Below are positions 10,341 through 22,600 of a stretch of DNA of 64,000 nt, piece by piece. Position numbers and translations under genes: made by a program. Below the pieces are notes generated by a model. It was given only the letters and a program-made list of their open reading frames with translations. It was not told the DNA's origin and did no database searches. How positions within the stretch are numbered: position 1 is the stretch's first letter; every line of letters begins with the position of its first letter. The stretch comes from Achatina immaculata (lineage: Eukaryota; Mollusca; Gastropoda; Stylommatophora; Achatinidae). The stretch is from NCBI GenBank assembly GCA_009760885.1, contig CM019702.1:48633925-48697924 (forward strand), read 5' to 3'.

Positions 10341-11525
10341 TATGAAGAATGCGAGATTTCCATCATTTTTAGAACAATCCTACGATATTCGGGTCCCGTG
10401 CTTTTAGTGATAGGTTTGGTGCGGTCTAAGTGATAATTATTTAAACTCAAATACTACCGAACAACACCCAGGATACAAGAACATTTTTGTAACCAAATAT
10501 CACGGTCGCCATATTTCGCTCTGTCGTTTTAAAGAGTTTACCGCAGTTTCAAATAACGAACTCCTGGCTACGAAACAAAACTATGCATTTGCAGTTGTTG
10601 TTGTTGTTTTTTTTAATCTTTTAAATATATTCTATTTTAAAGGCTTCTTACGTGGGTTAAGAGTCAGAAACTGTCATGACGTTTAGTACTTTGGATATTA
10701 TCTCCTTCGGGCAAAAGGTAATGCTTCTGTGATCTTTCTCTCTGCCACGCTATGCAACAAATCACCCTCTGCACTTGAGTGCTCTGTCTATCGTATTTAT
10801 TGCTTTTCTAAGTTTGATTTTTTTGTTGTGTCTCTTCTTTTGCGTTGTCTCATAGACGCAGTTATCTAGACCGTCAGCAGGAGCTCTTCTTGTGTGTCTC
10901 ACAGTTCTTAATAAAGTTATTTTTCTTGGGCCAGGTTGGTGGAGAGTGGGGGGGGGGGGCTGTCTTAGATCTCTGTAGAGAATGCAGGTGTGTTCTTGGA
11001 TTAGGAGACTATTTTGTCATGTGCAGAGTGGAGTTTGAGCTACCGTCAATTTTTGTAGGCGGCCTCGTGACCCGACGTGGTTATGTATCAAGGCATCATC
11101 TGATAATAACACACAGTCCTACCCCCACATCCCCGTTTCCCCCCCCCCCCAAAAAAAAAGAGTCTGGCAATATTTTTAATTCATTTATTTAAAACAAACA
11201 AAAAAATAAAGGTTGAAGGTGCACTTATTTCAGTTTATTCCACAGTTTTGCTTAAAGTTACAGTACACTTCAATATGAGCACGTAATGTAACACAGCACA
11301 CACACGGAGCCTGTAGTCCACCTCCTGCCATACTTTACACGGTAGCACATATCACTAGCAACACTTTTCAACCACAGAACAAGTCCCTTAGCCTCGTTTC
11401 TTGCTGTGCGTTTACTTTATGACCGAGGACTTGGCCTTTCACAAAGCCATTAAAGAAAAGCTCCACACGAGTGGAGATTTGTGTATTGTCCACAAATTTA
11501 TTTCGTTTTCTTTTTTTTTTCATTA
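10341..11525. other. Unannotated spacer
   Basis: G-run near 10951 and C-run near 11140. No gene seen. Confidence 0.5.
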
Positions 11526-11527
11526 AA

Positions 11528-11712
11528 AGTTATTTTTACGATGTGGGCTAATAAATCAAGCTTTAAATGTTATTTTTTCGGATGGATATTCATAAATGCA
11601 TGCCTAAGTTATTTTTAGATGTATACTCATAAATACATACTTAAAAATTATTTTTAGGATGTGCACTCATAAATACATGATGAAAAGTTATTTTTAGAAT
11701 GTCTGCTAAGCA
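11528..11712. repeat. ~45-bp tandem repeat, about 4 diverged copies
   Basis: Unit like gttatttttaggatgt then actcataaatacatg. Copies begin near 11530, 11567, 11610 and 11648. Confidence 0.7.
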
Positions 11713-12397
11713 TCTCGAGTGAGAGAACCAACACAGTTGATCGATTTCTGCGCCTTTCGTTATCAGCAAGTCTCTTACACAGCGCCATTTTTCTTTTTGA
11801 TAGTCGCGTCATTTTATGGAGTACAGGAGGTCATGTCGTTCTTAGACAAGTTCTGAATGTTGTACTGTGCCAAGAGCGACAACTGCTAAGAATCCAGGGG
11901 AAAGTGGCGGGAGACAGGTCTTGTACTGCTCTCCCTTTTATTTCTGGCCCACAAATAATAATAAATTTACAAGCACAACCCAGTTTGATTTCAATGTAAA
12001 ATAATACAAATGTATTAACAGCCTTCATTCCATATACAGCAAACGCTGAATTGGTATTTTTTATGATTAGTTTTATTAATTTATAGCACAATTTGCTGAG
12101 ATCATACATGATACAAGTTTTAATTAATTTTTTTTTTAACTTTCTACAATTTATACAGGACATTACTGATGTCTATATTATGAGAAAGCACATTCCCTCA
12201 CATACAAGTACAAAACAAAGAATGAATTTTTAAAAATTTTGTATGTATAACATATGAAAAGTTTATTATTATTATTATTTTTGCATTGTTTGACCATTTT
12301 ACACTGATCTTTTTATACAACATTGTTACAACTTAACATTTCTCAATAAAGTGAATGTTTTATTTTAATCTATCACATTTGTTAAGTGTGGTTCATT

Positions 12398-12640
12398 GCT
12401 TCTATGGTCAGTAATGTAGCCCAATTATTGCTGTGGTCTATTGTAGTTCAGTTATTGCTGTGGTCTGTAGTGTAGCCCAACTATTGCTGTCTTCTGTAAT
12501 GTAGCCCAATTATTGCTGCAGTCAGTAATGTAGTCAGTAATGCAGTCAAATTATTGATGTGGTCCATAATGTAGTCCAGTTATTGCTGTGGTCTGCAATG
12601 TAATCCAATTATTGCTGTAGTCAGTGATGTAGTCCAGTGG
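12398..12640. repeat. ~30-bp tandem repeat, about 8 copies
   Basis: Unit aatgtagcccaattattgct followed by gtggtctgt, with imperfect copies throughout. Confidence 0.85.
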
Positions 12641-12847
12641 ACCACCAGCCTACATGCAGTACATAGTACTTAAACATCCAGTATGTCATACATCAGTTAC
12701 TGATGCTAATCTGAAACTGCTACCTAAGTATCAGTCACAGATGTAACAATATGACAACTGCATCACCAACTGGCAAGACATGCCGAGACAGTGTCTCCAC
12801 ATACCCTACATAAGCAGCATAAACTCAACACAAACTTGGGTATAAAC

Positions 12848-12853
12848 TTTATT
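12848..12853 (-). terminator. Candidate distal polyA signal for pinin
   Basis: TTTATT on the plus strand, i.e. AATAAA on the minus strand, in gggcAATAAAgtttatac. If used, the pinin 3' UTR would be about 2.65 kb. Other minus-strand AATAAA motifs occur at 13507 and 14247, so the end is not settled. Confidence 0.35.
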
Positions 12854-12859
12854 GCCCAT

Positions 12860-15488
12860 TTAAAAAAAGCAAATTACAAACAGAACAGATGTTGCTATAA
12901 AAAAAAAAAAAAATATCTGCAAACTGAAAGCACAGTCTATGTTCAATAAACTACAAAAAAAACAGCATCAGTTTCTAATGCTGTTTCTGAGTCACAGAGA
13001 ACTGATGCCCACCAGTCTTTCAGAATACTGCAAAATACTACAAAGTTGTAAGCTCTCGTTCTTTGCCCACAGTTTTGTCATATGTAAAGATAAACACTTC
13101 CATCCTCCAAAGCCAAGCTAGCAGAAAGTTTCTGGATCTTTCCCTAAACTGGTGAATGATTAAGTCAGAAAACAGCATGTTCACTGTAAGTGAAAACAGA
13201 ATGGACATGGATGGCATCACATGCAATAACACAGAAGCACTTGGGCATTGATTAAAAAAAAAAAAACATTTACTCAATATCTTGGGGGAAATACTGGTGC
13301 ACAAACATTACATTTACATAAGAAATATACCATTTGGGGGGGGGGGGAGAAGAAAGGAGAAATAACTTATTACTCAAAACAATCACTCTTGAAATTTAAT
13401 TAGCCTTATTAAAATGGAATTACAGTACTAGACAAAAGAAAAAAAAATCATCACTAGACAAATGAACAAAGAAATGGCTCATTTCTTTATACATGTCACT
13501 TAACACTTTATTTTCTAAAGTCTAACGCAATGTTATTCATGAAAAAGGTGACACAGACAGACATGACTTTTACAAAATATATCATTTTAAGAAAAGTTTC
13601 ATCAACAACATACTTACCACTTGCTGCCTGAAATAAAGAGAAATGTTCATTAGCCAAAGACTTAAGCTAGTAATGAGAGAACTTCCTATCCAGCACAGCA
13701 CGGCATCCATGTCAATGTTCTGAAGATGAGGACACTCTTGGGGATGCCAGTGGCTTAGTCACATACCCAGAATTCCCTGTGTTGGCTGTCAAGGACTAGG
13801 AGAAACACCTACTTTTTTTTTTTTTTTAATTATATAAGTAATCCACTGCTAGGGTAGGGGCATCCCCTATCAAAGGAGAAGTAAGACGGCTCCTTACCTC
13901 CGTCAGTCTACGGGACACCCTTGGGCAAGGTGGAGTACCTGTATAGCCCCCCGATCAGGGTGACGTGAAGCCATGGGAGCAGGTGGTGGATGGAATGGGA
14001 GAGCAGCTGACAGATAATGTTGGTTATGGTCACACATTCTATGATGGTAGGCAGATGATCTCAATGTAGGGACAATGGCTACGATCACTGACTAGTCACT
14101 GCCCGGAAGGAAAGCAATGGTAAACTATCTTCTGGAAACATACCAAGAAACCCAAGCAGCAATTCACAACCGAGAGGCCTACATGAGTGCTGTTTGGGAG
14201 GCAAAGTTCCGCAAGGGACATGCAAATGAATGAATGAATCCACTGCTTTTATTATTTTTTTTTAAATGATTAAGTGCATGTGAAGAGCAGCTGAAAGTGA
14301 ACTTCCTTCAGAAGCTGAAGGGAGCAGGCTGTGGAGTCCTGGCAGCCTACAATCAACCCAGCTGTATAGAAATGGATACTCTTAAGCTTATGTTAAGGAA
14401 ACTGTATTTGAAGACAGAAAGAATATCCACCTACTTAGTAATGCATGCCGGAATACAAAACGTATAAGATATTTAAACAAAAACTCCACTCTATGTATGC
14501 TTTCTCTAGAAAAAAAAACAAAAAAAACTTCTGACCATTTAAGTTTTTGCTATGACTACTGAACAGTAATCACGAAACCTGCACTAAACAGAAAATAATG
14601 AAATAGGTGCACCTCTCCTTTGGGAAGAAAGGATGCTCTATGATGAAATACAAAACTCAAACCTGGAACTTTCTGCACCTGAAAATTAGAAACCTACACA
14701 CAGAAAAAAAAAAAACTTCTTGTAAAATAAAACAGTCACAACTGTAACAGCTATCAGTGAATTTAAGTGTCCAGAATTTGATTAAAAGAACAATCTTAAT
14801 TTCCAATCATCTATCTTGGTTTAAAAAAAAAACAAAAAAAACATGCAGCTATGGGCAAACGCAGGTAAGACTTATGCTGTGCTGCCTCCTCCAAAAGATG
14901 ATTCAAGGAAGCAACACCTTAATCAAGAGGAGATTCAACATTTTCTGCAAATGAATTTTTGTTCAGCTCATGGCATACACAAAGATAATTCTTTAAACAA
15001 TGAACTACTAATTGGTCTTAAGGAATCACTGTTGCATTTCCTAAATCTCAGAAAAGAAACAAACAATGCGGATTGAGACAGCTACACCAAATTTAGCCTG
15101 TCTAAGAGATTTTCAACAAAGCACAGGAAAAGACTAAAACATTATGCTCAAGTTTAAACGACTTAAATAAAATACAGATTGATATTCTGATGCCATTTAA
15201 GATCTGTAATAATTTCACCAAAGAAGAGAACCAGGAGGCCTGCAAGACTTTCATCCATCCATCTCTCTGAACATAAATCAATCTGAGCAATATACCTCAA
15301 GGGAAAGAACCTTGCCATTAACTGCACAAACCTCAGGCACCAAATCATGTAACACAATTATAAAATATACAAATAATAAGTTTTACAATGTGCAGTTAAG
15401 GGGAAAAACTGTACACTTTGTAACAGTGCTGGAAGCATAATTGTATATATAATCTTCCTCTAATTATAAGAAACCTAGCAAACCCTTA
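12860..15488 (-). other. Probable pinin 3' UTR / downstream region
   Basis: No coding exon continues pinin after its TAA at 15489. The interval is AT-rich with several minus-strand AATAAA motifs, an embedded LINE G-type tail (13870-14240), and an isolated acceptor/donor pair around 13618-13627. UTR extent is inferred only. Confidence 0.4.
13870..14240 (+). mobile_element. SINE-like repeat ending in a LINE G tail
   Basis: The last 75 bases (gagaggcctacatgagtgct, gaggcaaagttccgcaaggg, then catgcaaatgaatgaatg) match LINE G 3' ends at 26745-26810, 57165-57235 and, inverted, 5178-5255. The upstream 280 bases (ccccccgatcagggtgacg, ccatgggagcaggtggtgg) are not LINE coding sequence. This may be a SINE that borrows the LINE tail. 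Confidence 0.5.
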
Positions 15489-16600
15489 TTACCCACTTTC
15501 CACATCAACATCATCCTCTTCCACAGAAGAATTCTTGGACTTCCTTTGGATTTTGCTCCCTTCTCCATCTTCTTTGCGACCTGTGGTTCTCTGCGACTCA
15601 GACTGGCTGGAGTGTTGTTTGCCTTTTCTTGCGCTCTCATCCTTCTCTTGTTTAATTTCAACATCATTTTCATCACTGTCACTATGCCTCCGCCTGTGAT
15701 GGCTGGACTTTTTGCTACTGTCGCGATTGTCCTTCCTTCTTTCTTTGTCCCGCCTTCCCTCGTGGTGATCCGTCCTGGACTTCCCTTTGTCCCCTGAATC
15801 TCGTCTTGAGCTCCTGTCCCTACTCTTCCTCCAACTGCCCCTGTCCTTTTCTTCGCTATCCTCTCTCTCTTCGACTCTTCTGTCTTTTCTAGCACTGTTC
15901 CTACTCCTGTCCTTTTTATTTCTGTATTCATCCCTTTCTTCATTTCTTTTTCCATCTCTGTTCTGATGGTCCTCTACATCCTTCTCACTATGATCATCAT
16001 CTGACGCACCCCCTCTTCTAATGTCAAAATCCTCATCTTCTCTAGGCCTACCCCCATGAGGTCTCTCTGTTTTCTCACTTCCTTTACCCACCCTTACTTC
16101 ATCTGCATTGCTGTCTGAGTGAACATCCTCTGTACCTGCCTTGGCACTTCTGCCCCGTGCTGCCCCGTCTTTGTCCAGACTTGCCGTCTTATCTGTGTCT
16201 TTGTCTTGTGGTTCCTGATCCATTTCTTCCTCTCCGCTTTCTGAACTGCTACTCTTCTCCCTCTCAACTACCACAGTCCGTCTTGGTTTCTTCCTCACAT
16301 CCCTACCATCATCACTCTCATCACCCAACCCTCCCTGCTCAGACTGTCCCCCCATTCTTCTTGCCATAGCAGTTTCCTCATCTACTTCTTCCTTGACTTC
16401 AATGACCACCCTCTCGGCTTCTCTAACCCCCTCCTCTTCTATTTTATTCCCAGCTTCTCCAACTTCAGCATTTTCTTCCTTATCTTCTAAGAGGCCATCT
16501 TCTCGAAGCCTCATCTTGATCCTCTCTTCTCGTTTACTCTCACGCTCCATTAGTTCTTTTATCTCCTTTTCCAGACGATCTCGACTTTCTTGAAGCATAC
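15489..16600 (-). CDS. PNN: Pinin exon 9 (terminal coding exon)
   Basis: Acceptor gttttacag. Starts GMLQESRDRLEKEIKELM and then runs as one long acidic/basic tail: Glu/Val-rich first third, then mixed Asp/Glu and Arg/Ser/Lys segments (RSSRRDSGDKG, SSHHRRRHSDSDEND). 370 codons, ending ...VDVESG and TAA at 15489-15491. Bias toward purine-rich codons on this strand marks it clearly as coding. Confidence 0.92.
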
Positions 16601-19600
16601 CTGTAAAACAAAAAAATGAATACTGTTAAACACTTTCAGACTTCAAAATAACAAAACAAAGTAAATACTCTTCTCCTTTTCTGTGTTCAAGTTCTTATCT
16701 TATCTTATATCCTTCCCGAGCCGTTAAATGTAACACAGGGCTCGCAAAGTAGTTCGCCAATTTTTCCTGTCTTCAGCGAGTCTTTCAACCTCATCAAGGG
16801 ATTTTATGCCTGTTAACTTGGCCTTCAAGTTCTTGGTCATGGTAAATTTGAACCCCAGTGACCAGGATGAATTCCAGACTTCTCCAGGTCCTCCCAGCAG
16901 CCCCACAGCTTCCACCTTAGGTCCAAGCCTTGTGGTCATGGTCCACAGACTTCTCCAGATCCTCCCAGCAGCCCCACAGCTTCCACCTTAGGTCCAAGCC
17001 TTGTGGTCATGGTCCACAGACTTCTCCGGGTCCCCCCCCCAGCAGCCCCGCAGCTTCCACCTTAGGTCCAAGCCTTGTGGTCATGGTCCACAGACTTCTC
17101 CGGGTCCCCCCCAGCAGCCCCACAGCTTCCACCTTAGGTCCAAGCCTTGTGGTCATGGTCCACAGACTCCTCCGGGTCCCCCCCAGCAGCCCCGCAGCTT
17201 CGATCTCAGGTCCAAGCCCCATGGCTATGTCTGGTTTCACAGACCTGTAAAAGCTGCTCCTCCACTTATTATCTATTTAACAGCAGACATTTATATGCCC
17301 TAGTATTTTTTTAATCAGTATTTTAATGGACACAAGTAGGTTGCAGAATGATAAATTTGTTTTAATATTAAAAATTCTGACTCTAACTGAGTCAAACATT
17401 CTACTGCTTTTTTTTTTCGTGAGACACTTTGCTGAACACATTTAGACAATGTCTCATTCAAAAGACTCTGACACCATAGGTTATTTTTACACAAGGCCAT
17501 ATTCGATATATGCAGTATGAAGGTTATATTCATATCAAAACTCAGCACATGAAATTATTCATTAAAACAGTCATCTCAAACATATTTGTCACTCTTACCA
17601 TCCACAATCTTCTTGGATTCTTTCAGCTTGTTCTCTAATGTGGCAGACATCTGCTGTGGTCTCCAGAAGATCCTTGGTTTTGTTTTAGTTGCAATGAAGT
17701 TTTTCAGTTTCTTGACCTCCACCTCACGCTCTGAATGCTGTAAAAAATAGACGAAAGATGCTCTGAATGCTGTAGAAAACAGACAAAAGATGCTCTGAAT
17801 GCTGTAGAAAACAGACAAAAGATGAGTCAAAGCAACGACTTTGTATTTAAACAATTAAAATCAACAAAATATTATGTATGTCTTGATCACATTTCATGGC
17901 TAAAGAAAATGGTAAAAATCCAACAGGTTTATAAAGCCAGACCATTCTGTTCCATCATGTCTTTGGTAAAGAAAATCTGAAAGATGCTAATGCCACATTT
18001 AACACAGTAAAAATATCTGAGCACGCATTCATCCTGAACATTCAATGGACATCTGAAGAAAAGGGAAAAAAAAATAACCAAAAAAAACTCTAAAAGAAAT
18101 GAAGATGGCAAGAAGAACTGCATGCAACAAAGGGCACTAATATGAACGCTGACTACAGACTATGAGAAGTGAAGAGAATCTATTGCTGCCCTTCATAAGA
18201 TGTAATGAGCAGTGTTTCCGCAGTCATTCACCACCAAAGGTTATGGATGGATGGATCCAACCAGAAATCTCTGGGTTTCAAGAGTTAACCAAAGAAAAGA
18301 AAATCATCAAAAGTGGTAGTTCTCACAACTTTTTTTCAGTTTATGGACCTCCAGAAGTCTGTAAAGCCTCTGTATATTGTAAACTAACTTTTATTTCCAC
18401 ATTTCTGACACTACACATAAAGCTTTCAAATCTAGACTTGCCAACAGCCCCCCCCCCCCCCAACCCTATGATCCTTTTCAAACTTTAGCTTCTGAATTGC
18501 TGATCTAAAGCCTTTCTCATGTCACAATGACAGTTCTTTATTTTCACATTTCAAGACTGCTCATAAATGTAGGTCACTACTAATTTGTTCTGCTTATGCT
18601 AATTTTTCTGTCAAACTTTATACAAGGGCAAGTAAAAAAAGTAACCTTAATTTTGCTCTATTAAAAAAAAAAAAAAAACAGGGAGACAACAGTTGTGGGT
18701 CAGATATGTTATATCATCCCTTGTAGCAGTATGAGAGATAATTGTGTTAATTAATTGTGGGCAATTATCCCCCTTGCATTTTCATTTTTTTTTTTTTTTT
18801 ACTTCCAGAGTAAATTTCCAGATGTTTCTAGAAGACTGTCACGAGATTTATCTCATACCACCCCAAATTAACTTTTTGGGGTGAAGACTGTTTTGTAGCT
18901 TGAATGTGGACCACAGCAGGCATGAAGTGGTGCTGATGTCTTCAATACATGAACTTGGTGTACGATTCTGCAGAATTTGTCCTGTTGTGAATATCTTTGT
19001 AAATACTATTCTGAAATGTGTATTTGAAATGCCATATGGCAGAGCAACCTGTCTGTAATCACTATTTATGTAGTCATCTCTATTTTCATCTGTTCATCAA
19101 TACACATCCTATCAAGTGAGAAAGTGGGACTTGAGTCATTGCAGTGTGTTGTGTAAGCAAGGGTTTTGAAAGAGCCCGGGATGAATCTGAAATCTGGAGA
19201 CAATGTTTAACAACTTCAGAGTGAATTTCAGACAGAGAAAACGTTGAGCCAGAGAAAATCATAGATACAAATTATGAACATATTCCTTCAGCTGATGCAA
19301 GCAAGCAGCAATATTCTACATTAGCTTGAAACATCACAATTCTGCATTAGCATGAAACATCACAATTCTGCATTACTCTTTCTAAATGTATGTGTGGGGA
19401 GGCACACTGGCTATTTTGGAGATATGATGTCTGCAGACCAGATCAAAACTGGCTACCTTCAAAGCATGCATGAGTGAAAGAATAGCTCGCAGTTATTTGT
19501 TTCTTGGGCTAGTGACAGTGAGAAACGTGCAGATATTCATTGTAGAGTGAAGGAAGAAGTAGTATGGGACATGTGTGTATATGAACAGAACAGGAACTTC

Positions 19601-22600
19601 CAAGTAGAGTATCCAAACTTGCAGACCCAGCTCACTCTGGTCAGCCACGCACAAGAAATGTAGATGTCTTTTGTAATACCAAATGCTAAACTGAACACTC
19701 TATGATCTTCTGTAATACTAAATGCTAAACTGAACACCCTACGATCTTCTGTAATACTAAATGCTAAACTGAACACTCTACGATCTTCTGTAATACTAAA
19801 TGCTAAACTGAATGTTCTATGATCAGTGTACTGTAGCTCTGACTCTTTCTCCAGCAGCAAAAATATGAGCCAGTTTCTTAGTGAGAAACTGGAAAACAAG
19901 TATCAAATCAGATGAGAAGCTGGATCATTCCCAGAATGAAGCCTATTCTTGACAACCATTCTGAAGACATGTCTAGCCAAGATTCTCCTGCGTGTGTCAG
20001 TGATATCCATAATATCTTCTGCTCATTTTCCTGGAACCATGTTCTTTCCATTACTGCTCTCTCTAGGACATTATGTCATTTAATACGACAAAAGGAGGAT
20101 AATTTTCTTTTCTCAGTGGAGCTGAGAAGCTAATTTTCCTCCCCATTCAGTTCTAAGATGCTTTTGTTACTCTTCTTCTCCTTCTAAGATTTAATGAACA
20201 GATTTCTCAGCACATTCTACTTTCATGGCAAAGTGGTCAACACCTGTTGGCAAGAGAGCACAATATTGTTTAGTTAAACCTTGAAAAAAATCACATAAAC
20301 AAAGCACTTTTAAACATGAATTGACAAGAGAATTACCTGGGACTTGAACCACAGACTTGATAGGACAAGCAACCATCTAGCTATGAGAAAACAGTATATT
20401 AATCAACTTAGCCATCTAGCACCCCCCAAAAAAATGGTGTTTGATAGCTAAGCCATCAATGCCTGTCTGACCAAAAATTGTGACACATGGAAAGGAAACG
20501 AGGCCATTACATAAATTATGTCACTTTGATTCAGTGGCCAGTACATAAATTATGTCACTTTGATTCAGTCTTTCGTAGGTGCCAAACTTAAGACATACAA
20601 ATACACATGTGCTGTTCTCTCATGGCTAGACGGTTGCTCATCCTACAGGAGTTTGTGGTTTTAAGTCCCAGGTAATTCTCTTGTCATTTTTCTTTCTTTC
20701 ATGTCTAAAAGTGCTCCGTTCACAAGTTTTTTCAAAGTTTAACCATACAATACTGTGCTCTGTTATTTTAATGTGTGAAGGCCTTGTTTCCTATTTGTAA
20801 AAATTTGTATCTTACCTGTTGGCACAGCTGTAGTATCACATAAACTTATTTTATCAAAAAGTACTCCTTAGAGATAGGATATAGTCCTGTCTCCAGTGTT
20901 TAACAGAGAGATCAGTGTCTTACAGTAAGACAATAAATATATCACTTTACCTCCTGAACCATCTCCATTTTCTGTTGTAGACGTGAGATCTTTGACTGCT
21001 CCAGGTGCATCTCCTCAATCAACAGTTTTGTCTCCTGCTTGAACTTCCTCCTTTCCTTCTCTGCATTCTCCTCTAGTTTCTCTTCAATCTTCTTCCTCTG
21101 AAACTCCTGACAAAAGCAGATGTACATTTTTTTTTAAAAGCTGCAGAAAACAATGCAGTTCATTAATGACATTAATCTCTCTCTCTCTGTGAGAAGTTCC
21201 CACGGCACATGGGGTTTCTGCTAGGGTTTTCCACAAACACCTTGCCCAGGTGAGCCCTCTATTGCTCAACATTCTATCTGTTGTTCTTCATGTCTCATTT
21301 GGTCTACCCTTACTTGTTCCCCTGTGATGTCCATACTAATCTACAGGATTATAATTTTCTCAGCAGAATGATGATGTAAGTAAAAATACTCATTCAGCTG
21401 GTTTAGGATCATCATCATACTCTGCTAAGTTTATTCATTCATTCATTCAGTCCTCTGTACTCCCAATGGAGCATAAGGCTTCAACAAAGGTTCTCCAGTC
21501 AATCTTGTCTTGAGCAAGCCAGGATACCTCAAACCATGTTTTTCCTGCTTCCTTTAGTTCTTCCTGCATTGTGCGTCTCCATGTTCCCAATGGCCTGCCC
21601 CTCTTTCTTTTCCCTTGAGGTGTCCAAGTCAAGGCAGTATAGGGGTGTCTTGTTCTTTCCATTCATAGCATATGGCCCATCCATTTCCATCTTTGTCTTT
21701 TGACCTCTTTAGTAATGTTCTCAATGACAGGTGCTTTGATTGTTTTAATCATCAGCTGCTCAAAGCACAGCAATGAATTGTGCCTATTATATGTTGATTT
21801 ATAATACTTTCTGTACCCATATCAGATGTTTGCATCTAGGTCATCATATTTTACTCCCAGTTCCTTCATCCTAATCAGGGACATAATGTCTCACTGTCAT
21901 GGCAAAATCTTCTATCCTACCAACCTGTTTGTGGATCTAGCATCTGTTCAGCAGGTACTGTAGATTTAGCTAGGCCTGCTAACACATTATGTTCTTTCAT
22001 TTCTGTCTTCTTCTTCAATCTTCCTGGAACTTAAAGCTGGTGCTCTTTGCACCTGATGCAGTGGAGATGTTGAGGCACAACATCGTGTCAGCCTGGGAAA
22101 GAGTCATAGCAGCTTTTTTTCTTCAGTCCCTGAGCGCAACTATAAAGCTGGGAGTATGAACTACTTCTTTAGCAGTCTCCACCACCATAGGGACCATGGT
22201 GATCCCTGCCCCATTAGCCAGGCTAGGCCTGTTAATATTAGTACCAATGGAGAGGTGGAACAAGGTCTTGGTCAGATATGGTTCACTCGTTGCCAAAAAT
22301 GGATAGTGTCTTTCCCCCCCTCCCTCAATTCTATCTTATATCTTATATCCTTCCCGTGCCGTTAAACGTCACATAGGGCTCGCAAAATAGTTCGCCAATT
22401 TTTCCTGTCTTCAGCGAGTCTTTCAACCTCATCAAAGGATTCTATGCCTGTTAACTTGGCCTCTCTTAATAATGTCCTCTTCAGAGTTTCACGCGGTCTG
22501 CCTCTTTTTCTTCGGCCTGTTGTGTTCCACTTGATAGCTTGTTTTGGGATTCTCTGATCATTTCTTCTCATCAAGTGACCAACATATGTCCATCTCCTTT

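Noticed and set aside
14843..15076. 77-codon plus-strand frame in the pinin 3' region
   Set aside because: No splice or start support, no family resemblance, lies antisense in probable UTR.
15464..15955. Second long minus-strand frame overlapping pinin exon 9
   Set aside because: Out-of-phase shadow of the purine-rich pinin tail; the exon junction fixes the other frame.
16930..17303. Pro/Gln/Ser-rich open frames inside pinin intron 8
   Set aside because: Translation of the 71-bp tandem repeat; open in more than one phase and on both strands.
18620..19560. Possible mariner remnant (gcaagtaaaaaaagtaacct near 18626)
   Set aside because: No inverted partner and no transposase motif in the following kilobase.
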